Positions 7,740-16,321 are shown, counted from the stretch's first letter. The stretch: 23,791 bases of DNA from a bacterium (GCA_029932675.1 JAOZPP010000044.1:1-23791), one strand, 5' to 3'. Notes: generated by a model from the letters alone, not told the origin. Numbers and translations are program-made.

Positions 7740-10700
7740 TTGGAAGGTATTAAACCAGGGAACATTATCAAGGGCTTCCACTGGCCAGAGCCAGTGGAAA
7801 TCAAACTCGTCGAGGATCTGGGTGATTATGTGCACATAGTTGGTGCGACCACCCACTCCAGAAACCATATTGACCAAATCATCCCTCGCCAAGAGCTCTC
7901 AAAGCTCTCCATAATGACCCGAGGATTCACCTTCACTGAAGAGCCGTGGAAGGTGTTCCTTGCCCTGGAGACAACCCGCTATCGTTTTGCCTCTCTGTAT
8001 GACCCCCTCTTGGCGATGAATACTTCTAAGGTGGACCCTCTCCCTCATCAGATCGAGGGCGTATATGGTTATGTGCTCAAGCTCCCCAGAATTCGCTTTC
8101 TAATTGCCGATGACCCTGGGGCTGGAAAGACGATTATGGCGGGACTGATCATCAAAGAGTTAAAGCTCCGCAATCTGGCAAAAAGGATCCTCATTGTAGC
8201 CCCTGGACATCTCAAAGACCAGTGGCGAAGGGAATTGGTGGAGAGATTCGAAGAAAAGTTTGTTGTAATTGACAGGGGATTCTTAGATGCCTTGTATGGG
8301 GAGAATGTGTGGGAACGGGAAAACCAGATTATCACTTCAATCGATTTCGCCAAGAGGGAAGACGTTTTACCTTCGCTCTCTGCCACGAACTTTGATCTCA
8401 TCATCGTCGATGAAGCCCACAAGATGAGCGCCTACCAATATGGAGACAAAACCCAAAAGACAAGCCGTTATAAGTTGGGGGAAACGATCTCCCGAAAGAC
8501 CGAACACCTCCTATTCCTTACGGCAACTCCCCATAAGGGTGACCCCGACAACTTCCGACTCTTCCTGGACCTCTTGGAACCCGGTTTCTTTGCCACAAAC
8601 GAGATGCTTCAAGAATCGATCCGGAGCAAAGACAACCCCCTATTCATCAGGCGGGTCAAGGAAGATCTGAGGGACTTTGAGGGTATACCCCTATTTTTGC
8701 CCAGACATGTAAAAACCATTGCCTTTAACTTGGGAACCAATTCACCCAGGGAAAAAGAGCTTTACAATGAGTTATCCAAATATGTCAACCTACAGTATAA
8801 CAAGGCCCTCTCAAAGGACAGGAGACGAAATGTTGCCTTTGCCTTAGTCATCCTCCAGCGCCGCTTAGCATCCAGCACTTATGCATTACTCAGGTCATTG
8901 GAAAGAAGGAGGAGGCGGTTGGAGGACCTGCTTAAAGGAGCTGAGCAAAAGGGTAAGACAAGGGAAGGGACTTTTGACTTCGATGCGGTAGAGGATTTAA
9001 ACGAAGAGGAGAGATGGAGGGAGGAGGAGATCTGGGAAACCCTCAGCGTAGCGGAAAACAAAGAGGAACTGAAGAAGGAGATAAGGACCATTGATAGGCT
9101 CATTGGCTCTGCCAAGGAGATCATTCGCGGAGAGAAAGAGATAAAATTAAAGGAACTTAAGGAGGCCTTGAACGAGATAACGCAGAAGTACCCAGAGGAA
9201 AGAGACAAAAAAGTTCTGATCTTCACCGAATCGAGGGATACTTTGGAGTATCTGGAGAGGAAGATCAGGGATTGGGGATATACTACCAATACGATCCACG
9301 GCGGAATGAGATTAGAAGACAGGATAAGGGCGGAAAGCATCTTCAAAAATGAGACCCAAATCTTAGTGGCCACAGAGGCAGCAGGAGAGGGTATCAATCT
9401 CCAGTTCTGCCATTTGATGATCAATTATGACATCCCGTGGAATCCCAATCGGCTTGAGCAGAGAATGGGAAGAATCCATCGCTATGGTCAACAGAAAGAA
9501 GTCTATATCTTTAACCTTGTAGCTGAGGACACTCGCGAGGGGAGAGTCCTGAACAGATTGTTCCAAAAACTGGAGGAGATAAAAGAGGCAATGGGAACTG
9601 ATAAGGTCTTTGATGTTTTGAGCGAAGTTTTATATAACAGAAGCCTCTCCCAGCTCCTGATGGAAGCTGCGGCCAGCGCCCGAAACATCGAGGAGATCCT
9701 TCAAGAGATCGACATCCAGGTTAATGAGGATTATATCACCAGAGTCAAGGAAAATCTGGGGGAGAGCCTTGCCACCCGCTACATCGATTACACGCGCATA
9801 AGGGAGATGGCCCAACAAGCACGGGAATATAGACTCATCCCAGAGTATACAGAAAGTTTCTTCAGAAAAGCCCTTACCAAAGCAGGGGGGAAGTTCAAGG
9901 AGCGTAAAGCCGGGTTCTTAGCCATAGATTCGGTTCCATTTGATTTACGGAAAATTGCCGAACAGGATAACTTCAAGAAATCTTACGGCCAATTGTTGAA
10001 GAGGTATCCAAAGGCCACCTTCGATAAGGAAATTGCCCTCAGGAACCCTGACGCTGAATTTATCTCCTTTGGCCACCCTCTTTTTGAAGCCGTGATGGGC
10101 TGGATAGAGGGCAACTTCTTAGATTCACCTCAAAACGGGGCTAACTTTGTCGATCCTGACGGAAAGCTCGATGGTTATATCCTCTTCTACGAGGGTGAAG
10201 TGCGGGATGGCACTGGCAAGGTTGCCGGAAAGAGGCTCTTTAGCTTTTATACAGATGAACGGGGAGTAAAACCGGTCTCCCCGGCCATTATCTGGGATCT
10301 GGCCGAAGCAAAACCAGAGGAGTCATCCCCTCTGTCCACCATAAGGGAATCCACAGATGTGGATTTACTCAAACAAAGGACAGCCGATAGCGCCATTTCA
10401 AAACTTGAGGAATACAGAAAAGAGCTTGTGGGAGAGCGGAAGCGGCAGGCAAAGATCAAACAGAAGTATGGAGTTAAATCTTTGGAGCACTTGATAATAA
10501 GACTTGATGGTGAGTTGATCTCACTCTATTCTCGCAAGGAACAGGGGGAAAATGTAGACCTGGCCATCAGGAACAAGGAAACAAGGAAAAAACAGTATGA
10601 AAGGGCACTCCATGATTTGAAGGAGGAGATAGAAAAGGAAGGAAGCCTTACAATGAGTATGCCCCGTTTTCTCGGCATCATCAGGGTAAGACCGAAAGCT

Positions 10701-11105
10701 ACCGCTGAAAAAACAGTCGAGGCTGATGAGGAGATAGAGCGTATCGGCATGCAGGTAGCAATGGAATATGAGGTAAAACAGGGAAGAGAACCGGAAGATG
10801 TATCTTCTGAAAATTTAGGGTTTGATATCCGCTCAAGGGATGAGAAGGGCAATGTTCGCTATATTGAGGTTAAAACAAGGGCCGAAAGGGCACCGGTGGC
10901 TCTAACCCCCAATGAGTGGTTTAAGGCAAAGAGGTTTAGAGACTGCTATTTTCTCTATGCGGTAATGAACGCTACCAGGACACCACAACTCTACATCATC
11001 CAAAATCCAGCGGAGAATTTAGAGCCAGAGGAAAAGGTCGAAGTAGTGAGGTATGTCGTGTCGTTTAAGAACCTGACCAGCAAGGGTATGTTGACAGAAC
11101 AGTGA
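7740..11105 (+). CDS. SNF2-type helicase with DUF3883-like C-terminus
   Basis: A 1121-residue superfamily 2 helicase/translocase. The ATP-binding lobe has ADDPGAGKT (Walker A, Lys130), VDEAH (224-227, motif II) and LTATPHKGD (motif III). The helicase-C lobe has LIFTESRDTLEYL, HGGMRLEDR, ATEAAGEGINLQ and QRMGRIHRYGQ (574-584, motif VI). Between the lobes lies a charged, coiled-coil-prone insert (about 375-480). The C-terminus (about 990-1121) has GFDIRS (1027-1032) and YIEVKTR with Glu1043 and Lys1045, as in DUF3883, a domain of PD-(D/E)XK-like appearance. The start is TTG 7740, five residues before the PG motif typical of such N-termini; the ribosome binding site is weak. It is the first gene of the defence-type cassette and would translocate on invading DNA. 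The DISARM protein DrmD is a related possibility. Confidence 0.88.
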   Translation: MEGIKPGNIIKGFHWPEPVEIKLVEDLGDYVHIVGATTHSRNHIDQIIPRQELSKLSIMTRGFTFTEEPWKVFLALETTRYRFASLYDPLLAMNTSKVDPLPHQIEGVYGYVLKLPRIRFLIADDPGAGKTIMAGLIIKELKLRNLAKRILIVAPGHLKDQWRRELVERFEEKFVVIDRGFLDALYGENVWERENQIITSIDFAKREDVLPSLSATNFDLIIVDEAHKMSAYQYGDKTQKTSRYKLGETISRKTEHLLFLTATPHKGDPDNFRLFLDLLEPGFFATNEMLQESIRSKDNPLFIRRVKEDLRDFEGIPLFLPRHVKTIAFNLGTNSPREKELYNELSKYVNLQYNKALSKDRRRNVAFALVILQRRLASSTYALLRSLERRRRRLEDLLKGAEQKGKTREGTFDFDAVEDLNEEERWREEEIWETLSVAENKEELKKEIRTIDRLIGSAKEIIRGEKEIKLKELKEALNEITQKYPEERDKKVLIFTESRDTLEYLERKIRDWGYTTNTIHGGMRLEDRIRAESIFKNETQILVATEAAGEGINLQFCHLMINYDIPWNPNRLEQRMGRIHRYGQQKEVYIFNLVAEDTREGRVLNRLFQKLEEIKEAMGTDKVFDVLSEVLYNRSLSQLLMEAAASARNIEEILQEIDIQVNEDYITRVKENLGESLATRYIDYTRIREMAQQAREYRLIPEYTESFFRKALTKAGGKFKERKAGFLAIDSVPFDLRKIAEQDNFKKSYGQLLKRYPKATFDKEIALRNPDAEFISFGHPLFEAVMGWIEGNFLDSPQNGANFVDPDGKLDGYILFYEGEVRDGTGKVAGKRLFSFYTDERGVKPVSPAIIWDLAEAKPEESSPLSTIRESTDVDLLKQRTADSAISKLEEYRKELVGERKRQAKIKQKYGVKSLEHLIIRLDGELISLYSRKEQGENVDLAIRNKETRKKQYERALHDLKEEIEKEGSLTMSMPRFLGIIRVRPKATAEKTVEADEEIERIGMQVAMEYEVKQGREPEDVSSENLGFDIRSRDEKGNVRYIEVKTRAERAPVALTPNEWFKAKRFRDCYFLYAVMNATRTPQLYIIQNPAENLEPEEKVEVVRYVVSFKNLTSKGMLTEQ
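7776..7799 (+). repeat. Perfect 10-bp hairpin inside the helicase 5' coding region
   Basis: TTCCACTGGC and GCCAGTGGAA flank a CAGA loop, 34 bases downstream of the helicase TTG start. The segment is coding (residues around HWPEPVE), so the symmetry is not needed by the protein. It could slow initiation or be a protein binding site. The symmetry is seen; any role is inferred. Confidence 0.5.
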
Positions 11106-11121
11106 AGGCTATGGGGGAACT

Positions 11122-11295
11122 ATGAGATCAGTGGAAACAAAATTGAGGCCACTTCCCCAGAGTTTACAGAAGGTATTATGTGTTTGTCTTGTAGGGACAG
11201 ACATTTATGTCTGTCCGCTTCCTCGGACAGGGCTAAAGCCTTGTCCCTACCCAGTAAAACTCCCAACTACCGAAATGACTCATACTATTTTATGA
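11122..11295 (+). pseudogene. Possible small gene remnant interrupted by a palindromic repeat
   Basis: A 57-codon frame opens with ATG 11122, seventeen bases after the helicase stop, with GGGGGAA just before it. The first 23 codons (about MRSVETKLRPLPQSLQKVL) look like the N-terminus of a small DUF2281-like antitoxin-type protein, but the match is weak. From 11191 the frame runs through a 60-bp palindromic element, giving a sequence unlike a protein. My reading is a remnant broken by the repeat; it may also be chance. The rest of the 333-base gap up to 11438 shows nothing else. Confidence 0.25.
11191..11250. repeat. 60-bp cruciform palindromic element
   Basis: The element has terminal inverted repeats of 9 bp (11191-11199 and 11242-11250) and two internal hairpins: a perfect 10-bp stem with a TT loop (11195-11216), and a 9-bp stem with a TAAA loop and one G-T pair (11225-11246). 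It encodes nothing. A related half-copy occurs at 23363-23389. It resembles REP/MITE-type intergenic repeats common in environmental bacteria. It lies between the helicase and the ATPase gene. Confidence 0.8.
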
Positions 11296-11438
11296 ATAAT
11301 CCGGGGAATAGGCGGTTTAAGAAAATACAGAAACCAATACACCTCGCTTGAATTCCAGAAGATGGCTTCAAAATGGAGGGATTGATGTATCTGGTTGATT
11401 GTCATTACCTCAAATTCAAAACATTGGAGTGAAAACAG

Positions 11439-12692
11439 ATGATAAATAGAGTTCAAACTTTATACTACAAGGGACTGAAATCCATTGATATCGATCTGAA
11501 ACCCTTTGTTATCTTAGTTGGCCCAAATGCCAGTGGCAAAAGCAGCTTCTTAGATATCTTCACCATCCTCCATGATGTCCTTACGGAAAGTCCTGTATAT
11601 GCGATTGAACGGAGGAGCTCTCACTTCAAAGAGTTGGTATGGAATCAAACAGGGGATAGCTTTGAGATCGCCTTAGAGTTTCTAATCCCAGAAGATAAAA
11701 ACAAGAATTTTCACCTCGCCCGTTATGAAATATCCTTAGCTGAGGATAAAAACGAAGGGATCGTAGTCAAAAATGAAAACCTTTTCCTAATAAAAGAGGG
11801 GGCAGAAACAAGAAAGGAACAAAGAGGAGGCCCTCAACAGAGGACACTTTTCCCGCTGGAGCCTAAACCGCCCGAGTACATTGTTGCTCCTCGTAAAAGA
11901 ACACCACCAGGTTGGCGTAAGATCATCTCTAAAAGCCCGCAGGGCAACGACTATTTCCGCTCAGAAACCACTGATTGGAATATAACTTATCGGTTCGGCC
12001 CCACGAAAGCCTCTCTTGCTCGAATCCCCGAAGACCAAATCCGTTTTCCCATCGCCCTTTGGGTAAAAAAGGTTTTAACGGAAGGAGTTAATTTCCTGCA
12101 ATTGAACAGCGTGGCGATGCGTTGGCCCTGCAGGCCTGATACACCCATTACCTTCCAGATGGATGGTTCCAACCTGCCCAAAGTCATTAAGCATTTACAG
12201 GAGAACCATAGGGATCATTTTAAAAGATGGGTTAAGCATATAAGGTCTGCCCTCCCCGAAATTGAAGATATCGGAATAAAGGAGAGAGAGGAAGATCGCT
12301 ATCTCTATGTTTATGCAAAGCATAAGGAAAATCTCAGAATACCCTCTTGGCTATTGTCTGATGGCACCTTGCGGTTGCTCGCCCAAACCTTAATAGCATA
12401 TCTACCTGTAAGGGATCAGATTTATATCATAGAGGAACCTGAAAATGGATTACATCCACTGGCCATTGAGAGCGTGTTTCAATCCCTTTCGTCTGTGTAT
12501 CAAAATCAAATTCTATTGGCAACCCATTCCCCCGCCATCCTTAGGTTAGCAGAACCCAAGGATATCCTCTGTTTCTCCAGGACCGATTCAGGAGCAGTTG
12601 ATATCGTGCAAGGTGAAAACCATCCCAAATTGAAGAACTGGAGAAAAGAGGTTGACTTAGCCACCCTGCATGCAGCAGGTGTGTTGCAATGA
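11439..12692 (+). CDS. AAA_21/OLD-like ABC-class ATPase
   Basis: A 417-residue soluble ATPase of the SMC/OLD/RecF type. It starts with a core β-strand and ILVGPNASGKSS (Walker A, 26-36). The ABC signature-like LLSDGTLRLLAQ lies at about residues 305-316, Walker B is IYIIEEPENGLHP, and the H-loop is LLATHSPAIL. The insert between Walker A and the signature (about 45-300) is variable and unrecognised. It lacks a C-terminal TOPRIM domain, unlike full OLD nucleases and GajA, but the next gene supplies a TOPRIM-like protein and overlaps by four bases (ATGA). RloA and PARIS AriA are comparable. It probably senses infection or gates the partner. The start ATG has a weak site (GGAGTGAAAAC). Confidence 0.85.
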   Translation: MINRVQTLYYKGLKSIDIDLKPFVILVGPNASGKSSFLDIFTILHDVLTESPVYAIERRSSHFKELVWNQTGDSFEIALEFLIPEDKNKNFHLARYEISLAEDKNEGIVVKNENLFLIKEGAETRKEQRGGPQQRTLFPLEPKPPEYIVAPRKRTPPGWRKIISKSPQGNDYFRSETTDWNITYRFGPTKASLARIPEDQIRFPIALWVKKVLTEGVNFLQLNSVAMRWPCRPDTPITFQMDGSNLPKVIKHLQENHRDHFKRWVKHIRSALPEIEDIGIKEREEDRYLYVYAKHKENLRIPSWLLSDGTLRLLAQTLIAYLPVRDQIYIIEEPENGLHPLAIESVFQSLSSVYQNQILLATHSPAILRLAEPKDILCFSRTDSGAVDIVQGENHPKLKNWRKEVDLATLHAAGVLQ

Positions 12693-13306
12693 CAAAAGAC
12701 CTCGTTGTTCTTGTTCCAGATAAAGATACAAAATTTGCATTGGAGGGAATTCTCGGGCGCCACTATGCCCTTCACATTAAAGGTATTGAATACGACATCT
12801 TCGTTCACCCCTTGCACGACCCAGGCGTTTACAAAAAAGCGGTTGACTTCTTGCGCCCCTATTTAAGCTTCTACCGATATGCTCTAGTCTTCTTAGATAG
12901 AGAAGGCAGCGGACAGGAGAGAAAATCGGCGTCTCAGATTAGCGAAGATTTAAAGAACCAGTTGGAAAGAAACGGATGGCCTAATAGGGCAGAGGTGATC
13001 GTATTCGATCCAGAACTTGAGATCTGGGCCTGGGTTGATTCAGCTAAAATGGCACAGATAGTGGGATGGACTGACTATCGGCAATTGAAAAATTATCTTG
13101 TTCAGCACAGACTCTGGCAGAGGGATACTCCCAAACCGCAAAAGCCTAAAGAGGCTTTTGAGTTGGCGTTAAGGTCTAAGGGAATTCCACGCTCATCATC
13201 TATCTACAAGGAAATTGCTGATCAAGTGAGTTTTAACGGTTGCGTTGAAGCATCGTTTGATAAGTTTAGAACCGTTTTGAAGGGATGGTTTAGCAAAGAG
13301 AACTAA
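12689..13306 (+). CDS. Small TOPRIM-like partner protein (DUF4276/RloB-like)
   Basis: A 205-residue protein translationally coupled to the ATPase before it. The first strand DLVVLVPDKDTKFALEG (4-20) carries acidic residues Asp11, Asp13 and Glu19. A second strand ends ALVFLDREGSG with Asp70-x-Glu72, in the place of the TOPRIM DxD pair. Then VIVFDPELEIWAWVDS resembles the P-x-x-E-x-W-L segment typical of DUF4276 and RloB families. I therefore read it as a metal-binding TOPRIM-fold nuclease or nuclease relative, working with the ATPase. The catalytic pattern is not canonical, so it could instead be a regulator. Family assignment comes from motif memory and is moderate. Confidence 0.6.
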   Translation: MTKDLVVLVPDKDTKFALEGILGRHYALHIKGIEYDIFVHPLHDPGVYKKAVDFLRPYLSFYRYALVFLDREGSGQERKSASQISEDLKNQLERNGWPNRAEVIVFDPELEIWAWVDSAKMAQIVGWTDYRQLKNYLVQHRLWQRDTPKPQKPKEAFELALRSKGIPRSSSIYKEIADQVSFNGCVEASFDKFRTVLKGWFSKEN

Positions 13307-13525
13307 AATGAGGATCCATAACAGGAATCTCGACGAAGGCGATATTTTCGTTCGATATATCCGTTTTTTGTAAGATAGCAAACCATTTCTGGCCTGTAGC
13401 AGGTGCTGGATATATCCCTTGAGCTTAGAAGAAGAAAGAGAATGGATTCCCGCCTGCGCGGGAATGGCAAGTAAACGAATGAGGCCGCGTTCTATATCGA
13501 ACTCAGGTTGTTAGGAGGCTGTAAG
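13307..13525 (+). other. Gap before the methylase with repeats and a 21-codon frame
   Basis: No full gene is seen. ATG 13308 opens only 21 codons. The motif GATATATCC occurs twice in direct orientation (13354-13362 and 13409-13417), the second time as the perfect palindrome GGATATATCC, 55 bases apart. This could be an operator pair. A separate palindrome lies at 13446-13465. AGGAGG at 13513-13518 is the ribosome binding site of the methylase. Confidence 0.4.
13446..13465. repeat. Palindromic repeat ATTCCCGC-CTGC-GCGGGAAT
   Basis: A perfect 8-bp stem with a CTGC loop, flanked by GG and GGC. This exact kind of sequence is a well-known dispersed intergenic repeat in many proteobacterial genomes (from memory). 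It lies 60 bases before the methylase start and has no T tract. Confidence 0.7.
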
Positions 13526-16321
13526 ATGAAGCGCTTTATTGAAGAATCCTTCCCAGTGAAGGAAGTGAGCATTGAATCGGCCAGGGAGAAGAACATCCGC
13601 CACGGGCACATCTCCACCCTGCATATCTGGTGGGCCAGACGACCTCTTGCCTCCTCTCGAGCTACCAACTATGCAGCCCTCATCCCCGCAATCTCCCCAA
13701 AGGGCAACCCGGATGAGTGGCAAAGGAAAAGGGATTTCATTGTCAACCTCTCCAAGTGGGAAAACTCCTTAAATCAAGGGATGATCAGGCGAGCAAGGGA
13801 GGATATCCTTAAAGCCAATAATGGAAAACCCCCCAAGGTGCTTGATCCCTTTGGTGGAGGTGGCGCAATTCCATTGGAAGCCCTGAGGCTGGGCTGTGAG
13901 ACCTATTCCAGTGATTACAACCCGGTTGCTGTCCTCATACAGAAATGCACACTTGAGTATCCTCAGAAATACGGCAAACCTGGAGAGATCGAAAGGGAGA
14001 TTGAATCCTTCGGAGTCAGGCATAAGGAAAAGGTGAAGATGGAGAACAGGTTACTGGAGGATGTGAAGCAATGGGGCAATTGGGTTTTAGAAGAAGCGAA
14101 AAAGGAGATTGGAAGGTTTTACCCTGAGGAAAAAGATGGCTCAATCCCTGTGGGCTACATCTGGGCCAGAACCATCCCCTGTCAAAATCCTTCCTGCGGT
14201 GCTGAAATTCCTCTGATGCGGCAATTCTGGCTGGCAAAGAAGAGAAGGGCCAATAGCCAACGGGGGAACAGGGACAGGTTAATAGCATTAAGACCTTGTG
14301 TTCATAAAGAAGAACGAAAAATCGGTTTCGTTGTTGTAGAGAAAATCAAAGGCGAATGGGAAGTTGTGGATGGAAGACCTCTATTGGCTAATGGCTATTC
14401 TCTATTGCCTGACTTCAACCCCTCCAATGGCACCATCTCCAGGGCAGTAGCCACTTGTCCCGTCTGCGGCGCTGTCGTTGACCCTAAGACTACGAGGAGG
14501 CTTTTTCAGGAAGGAAAGGCCGGGCAGCGGATGGTGGCGGTGGTTTTGCATAAGCCCGGCACGAGCGGCAAGAGATATAGGATTGCTACCAAAAGTGATA
14601 TGGAAATTTTTAGAGAGGCAGAGGAATATCTAAAAGAGAAACGGGAAAAGCTGATGATGGAATGGGGTATGGACCCGGTGCCGGATGAAAATATTGACCC
14701 CAATTCTGTAAAACCTCGAACTATGTGGCTTTATGGAATGAAGAAATGGGGCGATATATTCAATTCGAGGCAGAAACTGGCGATGATTACCTTTGTGGAG
14801 AGGGTGAGACAGGTACATGAAAAGATGGTGGGGGAAGGCTATGAGAGAGAGTATGCGAAGGCGGTGGTGAGTTATTTGGCTCTCGCGATAGATCGTCAAG
14901 TGGATTACAATTCGGTGCTTTGTGTTTGGGCTGTAGCAGGAGAATTCATAGCACATACTTTTGGAAGACAAGCGCTGCCGATGATTTGGGATCACTTTGA
15001 GTTATCTCCTTGGAGTGAAGCCACTGGTGACTGGAATTCGGCTTTGGAGTGGATTGCCCGTGTCACTGACCACTGCTCACACATAGCTTTTTCCTCTGTA
15101 ACGGTTACTCAATCCTCCGCCACATCTCTCTCCTATCCCGACAACTACTTCGATGCTGTATTTACCGACCCGCCTTATTACGACAATGTTAATTATGCAG
15201 AGTTATCCGATTTTTTCTATGTATGGTTGAAAAGAACTGTTGGGGATTTATATCCTGAGTTATTTCCTACCCCACTTGTCCCTAAATCTCAAGAGGCAGT
15301 TGCAAATCCTCCAAGACATGGTGGACAGGATAGGGCGAAAGATTTCTTTGAATCTAGGATCAAAAAATCATTTAAGGAAATTCACCGCGTTTTGAAACCG
15401 AACGGCATAGCTACCATTGTTTATGCTCACAAATCTACCAAGGGATGGGAAACGCTCATTAACTCCTTGCTTGACTCAGGGCTAATTATGACTGCGGCAT
15501 GGCCAATTCACACCGAAATGTCTAGTAAACTGAATGCTCAAGGAACAGCCTCACTTATGTCCTCTATCTACATCGTTGCCCGCAAGATGGAGCGGCAGCC
15601 CACAGGATTTTACAATGAGGTGAAGGAAGAGTTAAAACGGCACTTGAACGCAAAACTCGAACGTCTCTGGGCAGAGGGCATCGGTGGGGCGGACTTCTTC
15701 ATCTCTGCCATTGGCTCGGCCATTGAGGTCTTTGGCAAATACAAGAAGGTGATGGACTATGAGGGCCACATAGTCCGTGCAGATCGTTTGCTCGCAGATG
15801 TGCGAAAGATAGCCACGGATTATGCCGTCCATCAGATATTACGAAACGGGTTTGAGGGAGAGATCTCCGATTTGACCCGTTTTTACGTGCTCTATCGCTG
15901 GAACTACGGTGGGGCTAAGGTGCAGTTTGATGAGGCACGCAAATTAGCTCAGAGTTGCAGCATTGACCTATCCAACGAGTGGAACCGTCCTGGATTTATC
16001 AAGAAGGAGAAAGAGTTTATCAGGGTTTTAGGGCCACAGGATAGAAAACTTGCAGACCTTAAAGGTTCATCACAACTAATAGATGTCCTCCACGCCGTTC
16101 TCTTGCTCTGGGAGAAAGGGAGACGAAACGACATTGTAAGCTTGCTTCAGGAATCTGGTTACGGTAGGGGCGAAGCATTTTATCGGGTCGCCCAGGCAGT
16201 ATCCGAGACCCTGTCCATTGAAGACAAGGAGAAAAAGCTCTTAGACGGATTCTTGGCGGGCAGGGAACGACTGAAAGAAGAAGTGAAAAAGGCTAGGGCT
16301 GTGCAGGAGAGATTGCTTTAA
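13526..16321 (+). CDS. DUF1156-type adenine DNA methyltransferase with zinc ribbon
   Basis: A 931-residue protein of the COG1743 type. The N-terminal DUF1156 region has FIEESFPVKEVSIESAREK and HISTLHIWWARRPLASSRA. The SAM-binding motif I is DPFGGGGAIPLEAL (from Asp107). A zinc ribbon is split as C219-x4-C224 and C311-x2-C314. The catalytic motif IV is TDPPYYDNVNY (Asp548-Tyr551), characteristic of N6-adenine methylation. The order motif I, insert, DPPY is alpha-like, so the 430-residue insert probably contains the target recognition part. ATG 13526 is chosen because AGGAGG lies 7 bases upstream; a TTG at 13508 lies before that site. In the cassette it should mark self DNA. Stand-alone methylation is also possible. 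Confidence 0.92.
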   Translation: MKRFIEESFPVKEVSIESAREKNIRHGHISTLHIWWARRPLASSRATNYAALIPAISPKGNPDEWQRKRDFIVNLSKWENSLNQGMIRRAREDILKANNGKPPKVLDPFGGGGAIPLEALRLGCETYSSDYNPVAVLIQKCTLEYPQKYGKPGEIEREIESFGVRHKEKVKMENRLLEDVKQWGNWVLEEAKKEIGRFYPEEKDGSIPVGYIWARTIPCQNPSCGAEIPLMRQFWLAKKRRANSQRGNRDRLIALRPCVHKEERKIGFVVVEKIKGEWEVVDGRPLLANGYSLLPDFNPSNGTISRAVATCPVCGAVVDPKTTRRLFQEGKAGQRMVAVVLHKPGTSGKRYRIATKSDMEIFREAEEYLKEKREKLMMEWGMDPVPDENIDPNSVKPRTMWLYGMKKWGDIFNSRQKLAMITFVERVRQVHEKMVGEGYEREYAKAVVSYLALAIDRQVDYNSVLCVWAVAGEFIAHTFGRQALPMIWDHFELSPWSEATGDWNSALEWIARVTDHCSHIAFSSVTVTQSSATSLSYPDNYFDAVFTDPPYYDNVNYAELSDFFYVWLKRTVGDLYPELFPTPLVPKSQEAVANPPRHGGQDRAKDFFESRIKKSFKEIHRVLKPNGIATIVYAHKSTKGWETLINSLLDSGLIMTAAWPIHTEMSSKLNAQGTASLMSSIYIVARKMERQPTGFYNEVKEELKRHLNAKLERLWAEGIGGADFFISAIGSAIEVFGKYKKVMDYEGHIVRADRLLADVRKIATDYAVHQILRNGFEGEISDLTRFYVLYRWNYGGAKVQFDEARKLAQSCSIDLSNEWNRPGFIKKEKEFIRVLGPQDRKLADLKGSSQLIDVLHAVLLLWEKGRRNDIVSLLQESGYGRGEAFYRVAQAVSETLSIEDKEKKLLDGFLAGRERLKEEVKKARAVQERLL

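Noticed and set aside
8879-9424. 181-residue minus-strand frame opposite the helicase
   Set aside because: It is Ser-rich shadow coding opposite a Glu/Lys/Arg-rich coiled-coil segment.
7740-11105. DISARM system (DrmD-like helicase plus methylase)
   Set aside because: No DrmA, DrmB or DrmC (DUF1998 or PLD) homologue is present, and the methylase and DUF499 ATPase point to a different system type.
11191-11250. CRISPR repeat
   Set aside because: It is a single palindromic unit with no regularly spaced copies and no cas genes. No CRISPR array is visible anywhere in the window.
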